From Alphaproteobacteria bacterium (lineage in GTDB: Bacteria; Pseudomonadota; Alphaproteobacteria; Rhizobiales; Xanthobacteraceae): a DNA stretch of 5,495 bases. The translations under genes were made by a program, and so were the position numbers. The notes under the pieces were generated by a model, which saw nothing but the letters and a program-made list of their open reading frames with translations, searched no databases and had not been told where the DNA came from. The first letter of the stretch is position 1. Every line of letters starts with the position of its first letter. The stretch covers positions 1 to 5,495 of the forward strand of contig VAZH01000571.1 in assembly GCA_005884465.1 (NCBI GenBank), written 5' to 3'. Below, one piece after another: positions 1 through 5,495 of this stretch.

Positions 1-49
1 GCACGCGCGGACGAAATTGTTTCTCAGTCAGATTTTGCGGTGACCCGCT

Positions 50-93
50 CCTCATGGTGAGGAGCGCGCTTGCGCGCGTCTCGAACCATGAGG
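50..93. repeat. Palindromic intergenic repeat, copy 1 (hairpin)
   Basis: This is an imperfect palindrome. The outer arms CCTCATGGT (50-58) and ACCATGAGG (85-93) are perfect reverse complements. The inner arms GCGCGC (64-69) and GCGCGC (72-77) pair around a TT loop, and GAG (59-61) can pair with CTC (80-82) in the bulged middle. It lies beyond the stop of the minus-strand cysteine synthase. I remember elements with the CCTCAT..TGAGGAGC..CGTCTCGAA..ATG pattern as being very frequent between genes in Bradyrhizobium and Rhodopseudomonas; that is recollection. No T-run follows the stem on either side, so an ordinary intrinsic terminator is not supported, although the hairpin could protect or end the cysK transcript. 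Confidence 0.8.
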
Positions 94-150
94 CCTCATG
101 CGCGGCCATCCTTCGAGACGCCCGCCTCTGGCGGGCTCCTCAGGATGAGG
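94..150. repeat. Palindromic intergenic repeat, copy 2 (inverted relative to copy 1)
   Basis: A second hairpin directly abuts the first. CATCCT (107-112) pairs with AGGATG (142-147), GAG (115-117) with CTC (139-141), and GCCCGCC (120-126) with GGCGGGC (130-136) around a TCT loop. CCTCAT (94-99) can also pair with ATGAGG (145-150) as an alternative outer arm. The reverse complement of 107-150 shares CCTCAT, TGAGGAGC, CGTCTCGAA and ATG with copy 1 in the same order. The two copies are therefore one element in opposite orientations, differing by paired stem changes and by the central stem-loop sequence. Confidence 0.8.
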
Positions 151-173
151 TCAGCATATGCAGGTTTATGCAA

Positions 174-1214
174 TCACACCTTCTCGAACGGCACATCAAT
201 CTTGCTGCGCTTCTCGAGCCAATCCGGCACCGGCAGGTTCTTGGAGCGCATGAAATCCGGATTGAACAGTTTTGACTGATAGCGGTTTCCGGAATCGCAG
301 AGCACGGTGACGATGGTATGACCCGGTCCTAACTGGCGGGCGAGCCGGATCGCGCCTGCGACATTGATGCCGGTGGAGCCGCCGAGGCAAAGACCCTCGT
401 GCTCGAGCAATTCATAAATGATCGGGACGGCTTCCTCGTCCGGAATCAGATAGGCCTCGTCCACCTTGGCATCCTTGATGACAGGTGTGACGCGGCCCAA
501 TCCGATGCCCTCGGTGATCGAGTCGCCCGGCGACGCCTTGACCTGACCGTGCTTGAACCATTCATACATCGCCGCGCCGAGAGGGTCGGCGACGCCGATC
601 ACGATGTCTTTCTTCTTTTCGCGCAAATAGGCGCTCACGCCCGCCAGCGTTCCGCCGGTACCGATCGAGCAGATAAACCCGTCGACCTTGCCGCCGGTCT
701 GCTCCCAGATTTCAGGGCCGGTCGAAACATAGTGCGCCTTGAGGTTATCCAGATTGTTCCACTGATCGGCAAACAAAACGCCGTTCGGCTCGGATTTACG
801 AAGCTGATCGGCAAGCCGCTTGGCGACGTGCTGGTAATTGTTCGGATTGCTGTAGGGCAGCGCCGGGACCTCGACGAGCTCGGCGCCACAGAGCCGCAGC
901 GCGTCCTTCTTTTCCTGACTTTGGGTTTCCGGAATGACGATCAGGGTCCGGTAACCGCGCGCATTGGCGACTACCGCAAGACCGATCCCGGTGTTACCGG
1001 CAGTCCCTTCCACCACCAGGCCGGCGCGCTTCAAGTCACCCCGCTTCTCGGCTTCGAGGATCATTTGCTTGCCGGCACGATCCTTCACCGACTGTCCGGG
1101 GTTCATGAACTCGGCCTTGCCGAGGATGGTGCAGCCGGTCGCCTCAGAAGCCTGCTTCAGCTTGATGAGTGGCGTGTTGCCGATCGCTTCGACGACGTCA
1201 TGGTTGATGTTCAT
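174..1214 (-). CDS. cysK: Cysteine synthase A-like PLP enzyme (O-acetylserine sulfhydrylase family)
   Basis: This 346-residue cytoplasmic enzyme belongs to the fold-type II PLP family (PF00291). The predicted reaction is O-acetylserine plus sulfide to cysteine plus acetate. The N-terminal IGNTPLIKL (11-19) is the classic opening of the family. K44 in NPGQSVKDR is the expected Schiff-base lysine. TAGNT (71-75) occupies the position of the substrate-binding asparagine loop, usually TSGNT. GTGGT (185-189) is the phosphate-binding glycine loop, followed by ITEGIG (233-238), GGSTG (278-282) and CDSGNRY (306-312), whose S308 probably contacts the pyridine nitrogen. No regulatory CBS domain follows. 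The length is slightly above the roughly 310-325 residues of typical CysK; the extra C-terminus includes SKLFNPDF and LPVPDWLE, which I remember from rhizobial 'cysteine synthase A' paralogues. The ATG start fits the family N-terminus. Only a weak, distant GGGAAAG lies upstream. The family is certain. The exact substrate is less so, because the loop serine is replaced by alanine. Confidence 0.93.
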   Translation of the reverse strand: MNINHDVVEAIGNTPLIKLKQASEATGCTILGKAEFMNPGQSVKDRAGKQMILEAEKRGDLKRAGLVVEGTAGNTGIGLAVVANARGYRTLIVIPETQSQEKKDALRLCGAELVEVPALPYSNPNNYQHVAKRLADQLRKSEPNGVLFADQWNNLDNLKAHYVSTGPEIWEQTGGKVDGFICSIGTGGTLAGVSAYLREKKKDIVIGVADPLGAAMYEWFKHGQVKASPGDSITEGIGLGRVTPVIKDAKVDEAYLIPDEEAVPIIYELLEHEGLCLGGSTGINVAGAIRLARQLGPGHTIVTVLCDSGNRYQSKLFNPDFMRSKNLPVPDWLEKRSKIDVPFEKV

Positions 1215-1375
1215 TTGCGAGAATTCTTTCCCGTCTGTTGTCTATTCGGCAACGACCCTAGAGTGCGACCAGCAAAAGTGAAAGCCGGTTTTCGTGATTG
1301 TGCAGCGCGAACTATTTTGACTTCACGAACACCAGGTAGCGAATAGCGGCCACCTCCAATCGCTGAGTCACATGA

Positions 1376-1390
1376 AATCTTGGTAAGATT
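1376..1390. promoter_or_regulatory. Perfect 6-3-6 inverted repeat, candidate operator
   Basis: AATCTT (1376-1381) and AAGATT (1385-1390) are perfect reverse complements around a GGT spacer. This AT-rich palindrome lies 162 bases upstream of the cysK start codon and about 294 bases upstream of the efflux start. Its position and symmetry would suit a dimeric regulator. With only one copy and no known matching regulator, binding is inference. Confidence 0.3.
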
Positions 1391-1436
1391 GCCGTAACCC
1401 AGGATCGCGCCGAATTGCGAAAAGCCCAATGGAATA

Positions 1437-1456
1437 TGGAGAACTCTCCAGTTTTT
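1437..1456. promoter_or_regulatory. Inverted repeat followed by T-run (operator or weak attenuator)
   Basis: TGGAGA (1437-1442) and TCTCCA (1445-1450) are perfect reverse complements with AC between them. GTTTTT (1451-1456) follows on the plus strand. As RNA this would give a five-pair stem with an AACT loop and then a U-run, which is a minimal intrinsic-terminator shape. No plus-strand gene ends upstream, so it would only act on a leader transcript that began before 1437. A protein-binding palindrome is equally possible. Confidence 0.25.
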
Positions 1457-1650
1457 GCGGCCAAATCGGCGCCCTCGATTCGACAATAACAGCGGGGGCA
1501 GAGGGTCGAACGGGACTGTCCGCGTCCTGATCACCCGGCTAGTATGGCAATCAGGTTCCCTCAAGGAAGCATCACTCCGGTGAGTGTCTCGCGGGCAGTC
1601 CCCACCAGCGTCATCCGCCAATCGGTTCGGCGATTCTCACAGCGTTGCGT

Positions 1651-1672
1651 GTCGGGCAGCATCGTGCCCGGC
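1651..1672 (+). promoter_or_regulatory. Leader hairpin abutting the ribosome-binding site of the efflux operon
   Basis: GTCGGGCA (1651-1658) pairs with TGCCCGGC (1665-1672) around a GCATCG loop. Six central pairs are perfect Watson-Crick (CGGGCA with TGCCCG), the next is a G-U wobble and the outermost is G-C. The 3' arm ends immediately before the Shine-Dalgarno sequence GGAGGG at 1673. Such a stem could affect ribosome access, or it could be a DNA operator. The sequence does not show which, and the transcription start is unknown. Confidence 0.3.
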
Positions 1673-1678
1673 GGAGGG
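1673..1678 (+). promoter_or_regulatory. Shine-Dalgarno sequence that decides the outer-membrane factor start
   Basis: GGAGGG ends five bases before the GTG at 1684. This is the strongest ribosome-binding match upstream of the lipoprotein signal peptide. It favours GTG 1684 over the in-frame TTG at 1645, which would add 13 arginine-rich residues with no ribosome-binding site. The ATG at 1682 is out of frame and is followed at once by TGA. Confidence 0.65.
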
Positions 1679-1683
1679 CGGAT

Positions 1684-3173
1684 GTGAGCCAGGGATACCC
1701 GGGTGTTGCCTTCGACGGTCTGTCTGCTGCCTTCCCCTGTCTGGATCGCGCGGCGCGATGGCTGGCGACGCTTTGCATCGTCGCCAGTTCTGCGGGCTGC
1801 ATCCTGACCACGGATCTGCCGGATCCGGCGCTCGACATTCCCGATCGATACAAGGCCGCGCGATTGACGGACAAGGACGCGCCCCCGACCTTGGATTGGT
1901 GGCGTGGATTTCGTTCGAAGGAATTGACTGATCTGATGGAGGAGGCCCAGACCGTCAATCTGGATATTGCGGCGGCCACCGCGCGCTTCATCCAGGCCGA
2001 TGCGCAGGCGCGTATCACGGGCGCGGCGTTGCTGCCGAGTCTTCAAGGCAATGGTTCGGAGACCTATTCCCGCACCTCCGGCGCGAGCGCCAGCGGATTG
2101 AGCATCGGCGGACGCGAGGTCGTCAACTATACGGCATCGCTCAGCGCCGCTTATGAGCTGGATTTCTGGGGCAAGAATCGCGACGCCACGCAGGCGGCGG
2201 AGGAGACGGCGTTCGCGAACCGGTTCGATCGCGATGTGGTTGCGCTGACCACGCTGGTCACCGTCGCCAACGCCTATTTTCAAGTGCTCGCCTCGCAGGA
2301 CCGGATTCGCACCGCCGAGCGCAACATCGCCAGCGCGACACGCATCCTCGAGGCGATCAGGCAGCGCTTCGAGGCTGGGACAGGGACCGACCTCGACGTT
2401 GCGCAACAGGAAAGCGTCGTCGCCAATCAAAAGGCGTTGGTTCCGCCGCTGCGGCAGACGCTGGCGCAGAACATCAACGCGCTGGCGACGCTGGTGTCGC
2501 GGCCGCCGGAAAGGCTGCATGTCACCGGCGGCTCGCTCAACCGGATTTCGCCGCCGCGCGTAACCCCCGGTTTGCCGTCGGAACTGCTGACGCAGCGACC
2601 GGATATCCGACGCCAGGAATTGCAGCTCGCTTCCGCCACCGCCAACGTTGGAAACGCCCCGCCCGCGCGCAGTTCTTCCCGAGCATCCAGCTGACCGGGC
2701 AGGGCGGCTATCAAAGCTCGTCGCTGGCGTCGCTGTTTCAGCCGCACGCGGCATTCTTCAGCTTGGTCGGCAGCCTGACGCAGCCGATTTTCGAGGGCGG
2801 AAGACTTTTGGGCAATTTCGAACTCACCAAGGCCAGGCAGGATGAATTGCTGCAGACCTATCGCAAGACGGTGGTCTCGGCGTTCGCCGATGTCGACAAC
2901 GCACTGACGGCGGTCCGCGAGACGACCATAAGGCTGCGGCTGCAGCGCGAGGTGGTGGCGGCCTCAAGGCGAGCCTTTCAATTGGCCGAGCAGCAGCTTC
3001 GGGCCGGGACCGCGGACATCGTAAGTGTGCTAAATACGCAGCTGACGCTATTTCAGGCGGAGGATTTGCTGTGGCAGGCGCAGCTAGCGCGACTGCTTGC
3101 GATCGTCAGCCTGTATCAGGCGCTGGGGGGCGGTTGGGAGCCGAGGATGGAAAGGCCGGTCAATGCTCTTTAA
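1684..3173 (+). pseudogene. NodT-family RND efflux outer-membrane lipoprotein, frameshifted
   Basis: This is a TolC/OprM-like outer-membrane factor (two OEP repeats, PF02321), the exit duct of a tripartite pump. From GTG 1684, a hydrophobic signal segment ends in the lipobox SSAGC with C39 as the lipidated residue, so it is an outer-membrane lipoprotein. The first repeat follows, with ELDFWGKNRD from about residue 158. Residues up to A325 are family-like (RPDIRRQELQLASATANVG). The frame then reads a short foreign tail and stops at 2692-2694. The continuation lies in another frame from about 2664 to TAA 3171-3173: RAQFFPSIQLTG, then LTQPIFEGGRLLGN, VLNTQLTLFQAE and the typical ending LYQALGGGW. 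The cause is a 5-bp tandem duplication at 2655-2664. With one copy removed the product would be about 494 residues, normal for the family. As sequenced, the 336-residue product lacks the second repeat and should not form a channel. A sequencing or assembly error cannot be excluded. It is the first gene of the efflux operon. Confidence 0.88.
2655..2664 (+). repeat. 5-bp tandem duplication (CGCCC x2) that breaks the outer-membrane factor
   Basis: CGCCC at 2655-2659 is repeated exactly at 2660-2664. With one copy deleted the frame reads ANVGNARAQFFPSIQ without a break, matching the ANIGAARAAFFPSI-type segment I know from this family. With both copies present the frame shifts and meets TGA at 2692. 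A two-unit repeat of five bases is a typical replication-slippage product in GC-rich DNA, and such a stretch is also a plausible place for a base-calling error. Confidence 0.85.
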
Positions 3174-3211
3174 GCCGGATCGCGAAAGTCGCCGGCGACC
3201 GCGTTGCCCGC

Positions 3212-4537
3212 GTGGCCTCGCGCGCGCGCCGGCGAACCGTTTCGATCGCGATCACGCTCCTGATCATCGGCGGCCTCGGCTACATCGCCTGGACCTCGCT
3301 GCAGCAGAGGCAGGCCGCGAACAGGAACGCGCGCCCCGATCTTCCGGTGCCGGTGCTGGCGGCGACACCGCGCATCCAGGACGTGCCGGTCTATCTCGAC
3401 GGCGTCGGCGCCGTTCGCGCCTTGAATAACGTGTTGGTGCGCTCTCAGGTCGACGGCAAGTTGATCGCCGTGAATTTCACCGAAGGGCAGGACGTCAGAA
3501 AGGGCGACGTGCTCGCCGAGATCGATCCGGTGCTCTACAAGGCGCAGTATGATCAGGCCGTGGCCAAGAAGGCGCAGGACGAAGCGCAACTCGCAAACCA
3601 GCGCCTCGACCTGGCACGCTATCAGCAGCTTTCCGCCTCCAACGCCGGCTCCAGGCAGCAATATGATACGCAACGCGCCGTCGTCGCCCAGCAGGAAGCG
3701 CTGGTGAAAGCCGATCAGGCGGCGATCGACAACGCCCAGGCGATGCTAGGCTATACCAAAATCATTGCGCCTTTGTCGGGCCGGGCCGGCCTGCGCCAGG
3801 TCGACCAGGGCAACATCATCCACGCCTCTGATCTCACCGGCCTCGTCATCATCACCCAGCTGCAGCCGATCGCGGTGCAGTTCAGTCTTCCGCAGCAGCA
3901 GATCGTGCGGGTCAACGCTGCTTCCGCCAGGGGTCCGCTGACCGTCGACGTGTTCGGCAATGACGGGACAACGGTTATCGACAGCGGCACGCTGAAGGGC
4001 ATCGACAACCAGGTCGATCCGACCACTGGCACGCTCAAGCTCAAGGCCGAATTTCCCAATGCCAATTTTCAACTATGGCCCGGGCAATTCGTCAATGTGC
4101 GGCTCAAGGTCGATACGCTTTCGAGCGCGATTGTGGTACCGACCTCGGCGGTGCAGCGCGGTCCTGCGGGCACGTTTAGCTACGTCATCGGTGACGGCGA
4201 CATTGTGAGCGCGAAACCGGTTGTGGTGACGCAGCAGAACGAAACCGATGCGGTGATAGCCGGCGGATTGTCGCCCTCCGATCGCGTGGTGACGACCGGC
4301 TTTGCCAACCTGTCCGATGGCGCCAAGGTCATTGTCGGCAAGGAGGAACAGACGCCGGCGGCCGATCTCGCGCCGCGCAAAAAACGGAGCAGCAGGGACG
4401 TGCAGAGCTCGGACGGTCAAGGCGAGCGCCGCGGCAAGAGGGGCGAGCGCGCACAGGGCGAAGGCGATCAAAAGGGTCAAACCGGACCCGCGCAAGGGAG
4501 CGAGCCGTCGGGCAGCGGAGCGAAGTCGCAGCCATGA
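3212..4537 (+). CDS. mdtA: MdtA-like RND efflux periplasmic adaptor (membrane fusion protein)
   Basis: This protein would link the inner-membrane pump to the outer-membrane channel. From GTG 3212 it has 441 residues. A basic N-terminus (RARRR, 4-8) precedes a membrane anchor (about 10-28). The first lipoyl half follows with RSQVDGKL (77-84) and EGQDVRKGDVLAEIDP (91-106), then an alpha-helical coiled-coil hairpin (about 107-180). The second lipoyl half is TKIIAPLSGRAG (182-193), followed by GLRQVDQGN, a beta-barrel, and a membrane-proximal domain containing IVVPTSAVQRG. These segments parallel E. coli MdtA closely, e.g. GLKQVDVGN and TGIVVITQ. Residues 387-441 form a highly charged, low-complexity tail. 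The start is uncertain. GTG 3212 gives a clean anchor but has no Shine-Dalgarno. TTG 3134 or GTG 3071 (with GGAGGA six bases upstream) are in frame but overlap the preceding gene. ATG 3163 has a good ribosome-binding site but lies in another frame. The stop overlaps an ATG (ATGA at 4534). The family is certain; the symbol rests on similarity. Confidence 0.92.
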   Translation: MASRARRRTVSIAITLLIIGGLGYIAWTSLQQRQAANRNARPDLPVPVLAATPRIQDVPVYLDGVGAVRALNNVLVRSQVDGKLIAVNFTEGQDVRKGDVLAEIDPVLYKAQYDQAVAKKAQDEAQLANQRLDLARYQQLSASNAGSRQQYDTQRAVVAQQEALVKADQAAIDNAQAMLGYTKIIAPLSGRAGLRQVDQGNIIHASDLTGLVIITQLQPIAVQFSLPQQQIVRVNAASARGPLTVDVFGNDGTTVIDSGTLKGIDNQVDPTTGTLKLKAEFPNANFQLWPGQFVNVRLKVDTLSSAIVVPTSAVQRGPAGTFSYVIGDGDIVSAKPVVVTQQNETDAVIAGGLSPSDRVVTTGFANLSDGAKVIVGKEEQTPAADLAPRKKRSSRDVQSSDGQGERRGKRGERAQGEGDQKGQTGPAQGSEPSGSGAKSQP

Positions 4538-4605
4538 CCGCAAACTTCCTCGCTTGCAACATTCCTGATTTGAACACCTGACTTCGCAAGCGTGAGCACG
4601 CATCG
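4538..4605 (+). other. Short spacer between adaptor and pump genes
   Basis: These 68 bases separate the adaptor stop from the pump start. No hairpin followed by a T-run is visible, so the two genes are probably co-transcribed. A 15-codon frame (4534-4581) opens at the ATGA overlapping the adaptor stop, but it has no recognisable features. Only a weak GTGAG (4592-4596) precedes the pump ATG. Confidence 0.5.
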
Positions 4606-5495
4606 ATGAGCGTCTCTGAACCGTTCATTCGTCGTCCGATCGCAACCTCGCTGTTGGGGATCGCGCTGTTCATCGGCGGTGCGCTCGGTTATTGGGCGCT
4701 GCCGATATCGGCGCTGCCGCAAGTCGATTTCCCGACGGTGCAGGTGACGACCCAATTGCCGGGCGGCAGCCCCGACGTGCTCGCCTCGCTGATAACAGCG
4801 CCGCTCGAGCGTCAACTCGGGCAGATTCCGTCGCTGTCGTCGATGACCTCGACGAGTTCGTTCGGCGTCAGCCAGATATCGCTGCAGTTCGATCTCAACC
4901 GCGACATCGACGGCGCCACCCAGGATGTGCAGGCAGCGATCAACGCCGCGGCGGGAGTACTGCCGAGAAGTCTTCCGTACCCGCCGACCTATGCCAAGGT
5001 GAACCCCGCGGACGCGCCGGTTTTGACGCTGGCGCTGACGTCGGACACGATTTCGCTCCGCGCCATGAGCGACCTTGCCGACACCATCCTCGCGCAGCGC
5101 CTCAGCCAGCTTTCCGGCGTCGGACGCGTCGCGGTGCTGGGCGGGCTGAAGCCGGCGGTGCGGGTGCAGGCCGACCTGGCGCGGCTCGCGGCCTATGGCA
5201 TTTCAATGGAGGATTTGCGCAACGCGATCGCGGGCGCCAATGTCTCCGGGCCGAAGGGATCGCTCGACGGCGCGCAACAGGCCTACACCATTGCCGCCAA
5301 CGACCAGATCGCGGCGGCGGAGGCCTACAAGCCCATCATCATCGCCTATCGCAACGGCGCGCCCGTTACCATCGGCGACGTCGCCCAGATCGTCGACGGC
5401 CTGGAGAACGATCGCACGGGCGGCTGGTACCAAGGCACGCCGGCGGTCATCATCGATATCCAGAGGCAACCCGGCGCCAACGTGATCGATGTCGT
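4606..5495 (+). CDS. RND multidrug efflux permease, MdtB/MdtC-like (HAE1), N-terminal part
   Basis: The window ends inside this gene: 296 codons are visible of a protein that is usually about 1,030-1,050 residues. It is the proton-driven inner-membrane pump of the tripartite system. The start FIRRPIAT (7-14) is the hallmark of hydrophobe/amphiphile RND pumps. The first transmembrane helix spans about 13-32. The periplasmic porter domain follows, with ALPQVDFPTVQV (36-47), APLERQLGQI (65-74), DLNRDIDGATQDVQAAINAA (96-115), KVNPADAP (131-138), SGVGRV (170-175) and GPKGSLDG (215-222). Some stretches resemble E. coli MdtC (the DLNRDIDGA region) and others MdtB (KGSLDG, PIIIAYRNGAP), so I assign no single symbol. 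The proton-relay helices and the second half lie beyond the window. ATG 4606 is the only start in frame, since TGA at 4579-4581 closes the frame just upstream. It follows the adaptor gene by 68 bases and belongs to the same operon by context. Confidence 0.95.
   Translation, partial: MSVSEPFIRRPIATSLLGIALFIGGALGYWALPISALPQVDFPTVQVTTQLPGGSPDVLASLITAPLERQLGQIPSLSSMTSTSSFGVSQISLQFDLNRDIDGATQDVQAAINAAAGVLPRSLPYPPTYAKVNPADAPVLTLALTSDTISLRAMSDLADTILAQRLSQLSGVGRVAVLGGLKPAVRVQADLARLAAYGISMEDLRNAIAGANVSGPKGSLDGAQQAYTIAANDQIAAAEAYKPIIIAYRNGAPVTIGDVAQIVDGLENDRTGGWYQGTPAVIIDIQRQPGANVIDV

Larger units (their letters stand above)
1215..1683. other. Divergent intergenic region between cysK and the efflux operon
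   Basis: These 469 bases separate two divergently transcribed units and must contain at least part of both promoters. I find no reading frame in it with recognisable protein features. It is visibly more AT-rich around 1300-1480 than the flanking genes. It holds perfect inverted repeats at 1376-1390 and 1437-1450 and a hairpin at 1651-1672. I see no convincing -35/-10 pair on either strand, and no TetR-, MarR- or LysR-type regulator gene is encoded here. Confidence 0.7.

Noticed and set aside
50..150. The paired hairpins as a CRISPR array or a conventional rho-independent terminator
   Set aside because: There are only two inverted copies with no regular spacers, and neither stem is followed by a T-run.
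399..1346. A 315-codon plus-strand open frame opposite the cysteine synthase
   Set aside because: The minus strand encodes an unmistakable PLP enzyme with all key motifs; the plus-strand translation has no family-like motifs.
1317..1346. TTGACT at 1317-1322 as a -35 promoter element for the plus strand
   Set aside because: At 17 bases' spacing the -10 position reads CGAATA, a poor match, and the start would lie more than 300 bases before the gene. Not enough to call a promoter.
1211..1621. A 136-codon minus-strand open frame filling the divergent intergenic region
   Set aside because: It has no recognisable domain, membrane segment or ribosome-binding site, its composition is not protein-like, and it would run into the cysK start.
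1561..2754. A 397-codon minus-strand open frame opposite the outer-membrane factor
   Set aside because: It is a shadow frame in GC-rich coding DNA. Its translation is arginine-rich with no recognisable domain, while the plus strand carries clear NodT-family sequence over the same span.
3166..3176. CTTTAAG at the outer-membrane factor stop as a programmed frameshift site like that of prfB
   Set aside because: A +1 shift there would enter the frame that encodes no adaptor sequence, and the match to the known CTTTGAC signal is only partial.
3163..3429. Plus-strand frame from ATG 3163 (MLFKPDRESRRRP...) as a separate gene
   Set aside because: Beyond the first dozen codons the translation is arginine-rich and lacks coding bias, while the adaptor frame over the same bases encodes the anchor and lipoyl domain. 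It is retained only as evidence on the adaptor start.
4534..4581. A 15-codon frame overlapping the adaptor stop by ATGA
   Set aside because: It is too short to support by sequence alone and has no recognisable features. The ATGA overlap may be chance.

Overview
The window looks like chromosomal DNA of a GC-rich alphaproteobacterium, most probably Bradyrhizobium or a close relative (Nitrobacteraceae, e.g. Rhodopseudomonas or Nitrobacter). The evidence is high GC at third codon positions, a paired-hairpin intergenic repeat (50-150) of a type I remember as abundant in that family, and a cysteine synthase resembling remembered rhizobial homologues. This placement is pattern recognition; no search was run.

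Layout. Bases 1-49 hold nothing I can call. Bases 50-150 hold two inverted copies of a palindromic repeat, just past the end of a minus-strand cysteine synthase gene (174-1214, cysK-like). A divergent intergenic region (1215-1683) follows. It contains three short inverted repeats, at 1376-1390, 1437-1450 and 1651-1672, and the last one abuts a strong Shine-Dalgarno sequence. The plus strand then carries a tripartite multidrug-efflux operon in the order outer-membrane factor (1684-3173), periplasmic adaptor (3212-4537, MdtA-like) and RND pump (4606 to the window end, truncated by the window edge, MdtB/MdtC-like).

How the genes work together. The RND pump would take substrates from the inner membrane or periplasm using proton-motive force. 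The MdtA-like adaptor would bridge the pump to the outer membrane, and the NodT-family lipoprotein would form the exit duct. The outer-membrane factor is broken as sequenced: a 5-bp tandem duplication (CGCCC twice, 2655-2664) shifts the frame, and removing one copy restores an uninterrupted protein of about 494 residues with family-typical sequence across the junction. This is either a real recent inactivation, which would force the pump to borrow another outer-membrane channel, or a sequence error. The cysteine synthase is metabolically unrelated and transcribed away from the efflux operon.

I see no sign of an undescribed system. The points most worth checking are the 5-bp duplication, the uncertain start of the adaptor gene, the compensatory changes in the paired hairpins, and the possible operator and leader structures in the divergent region.
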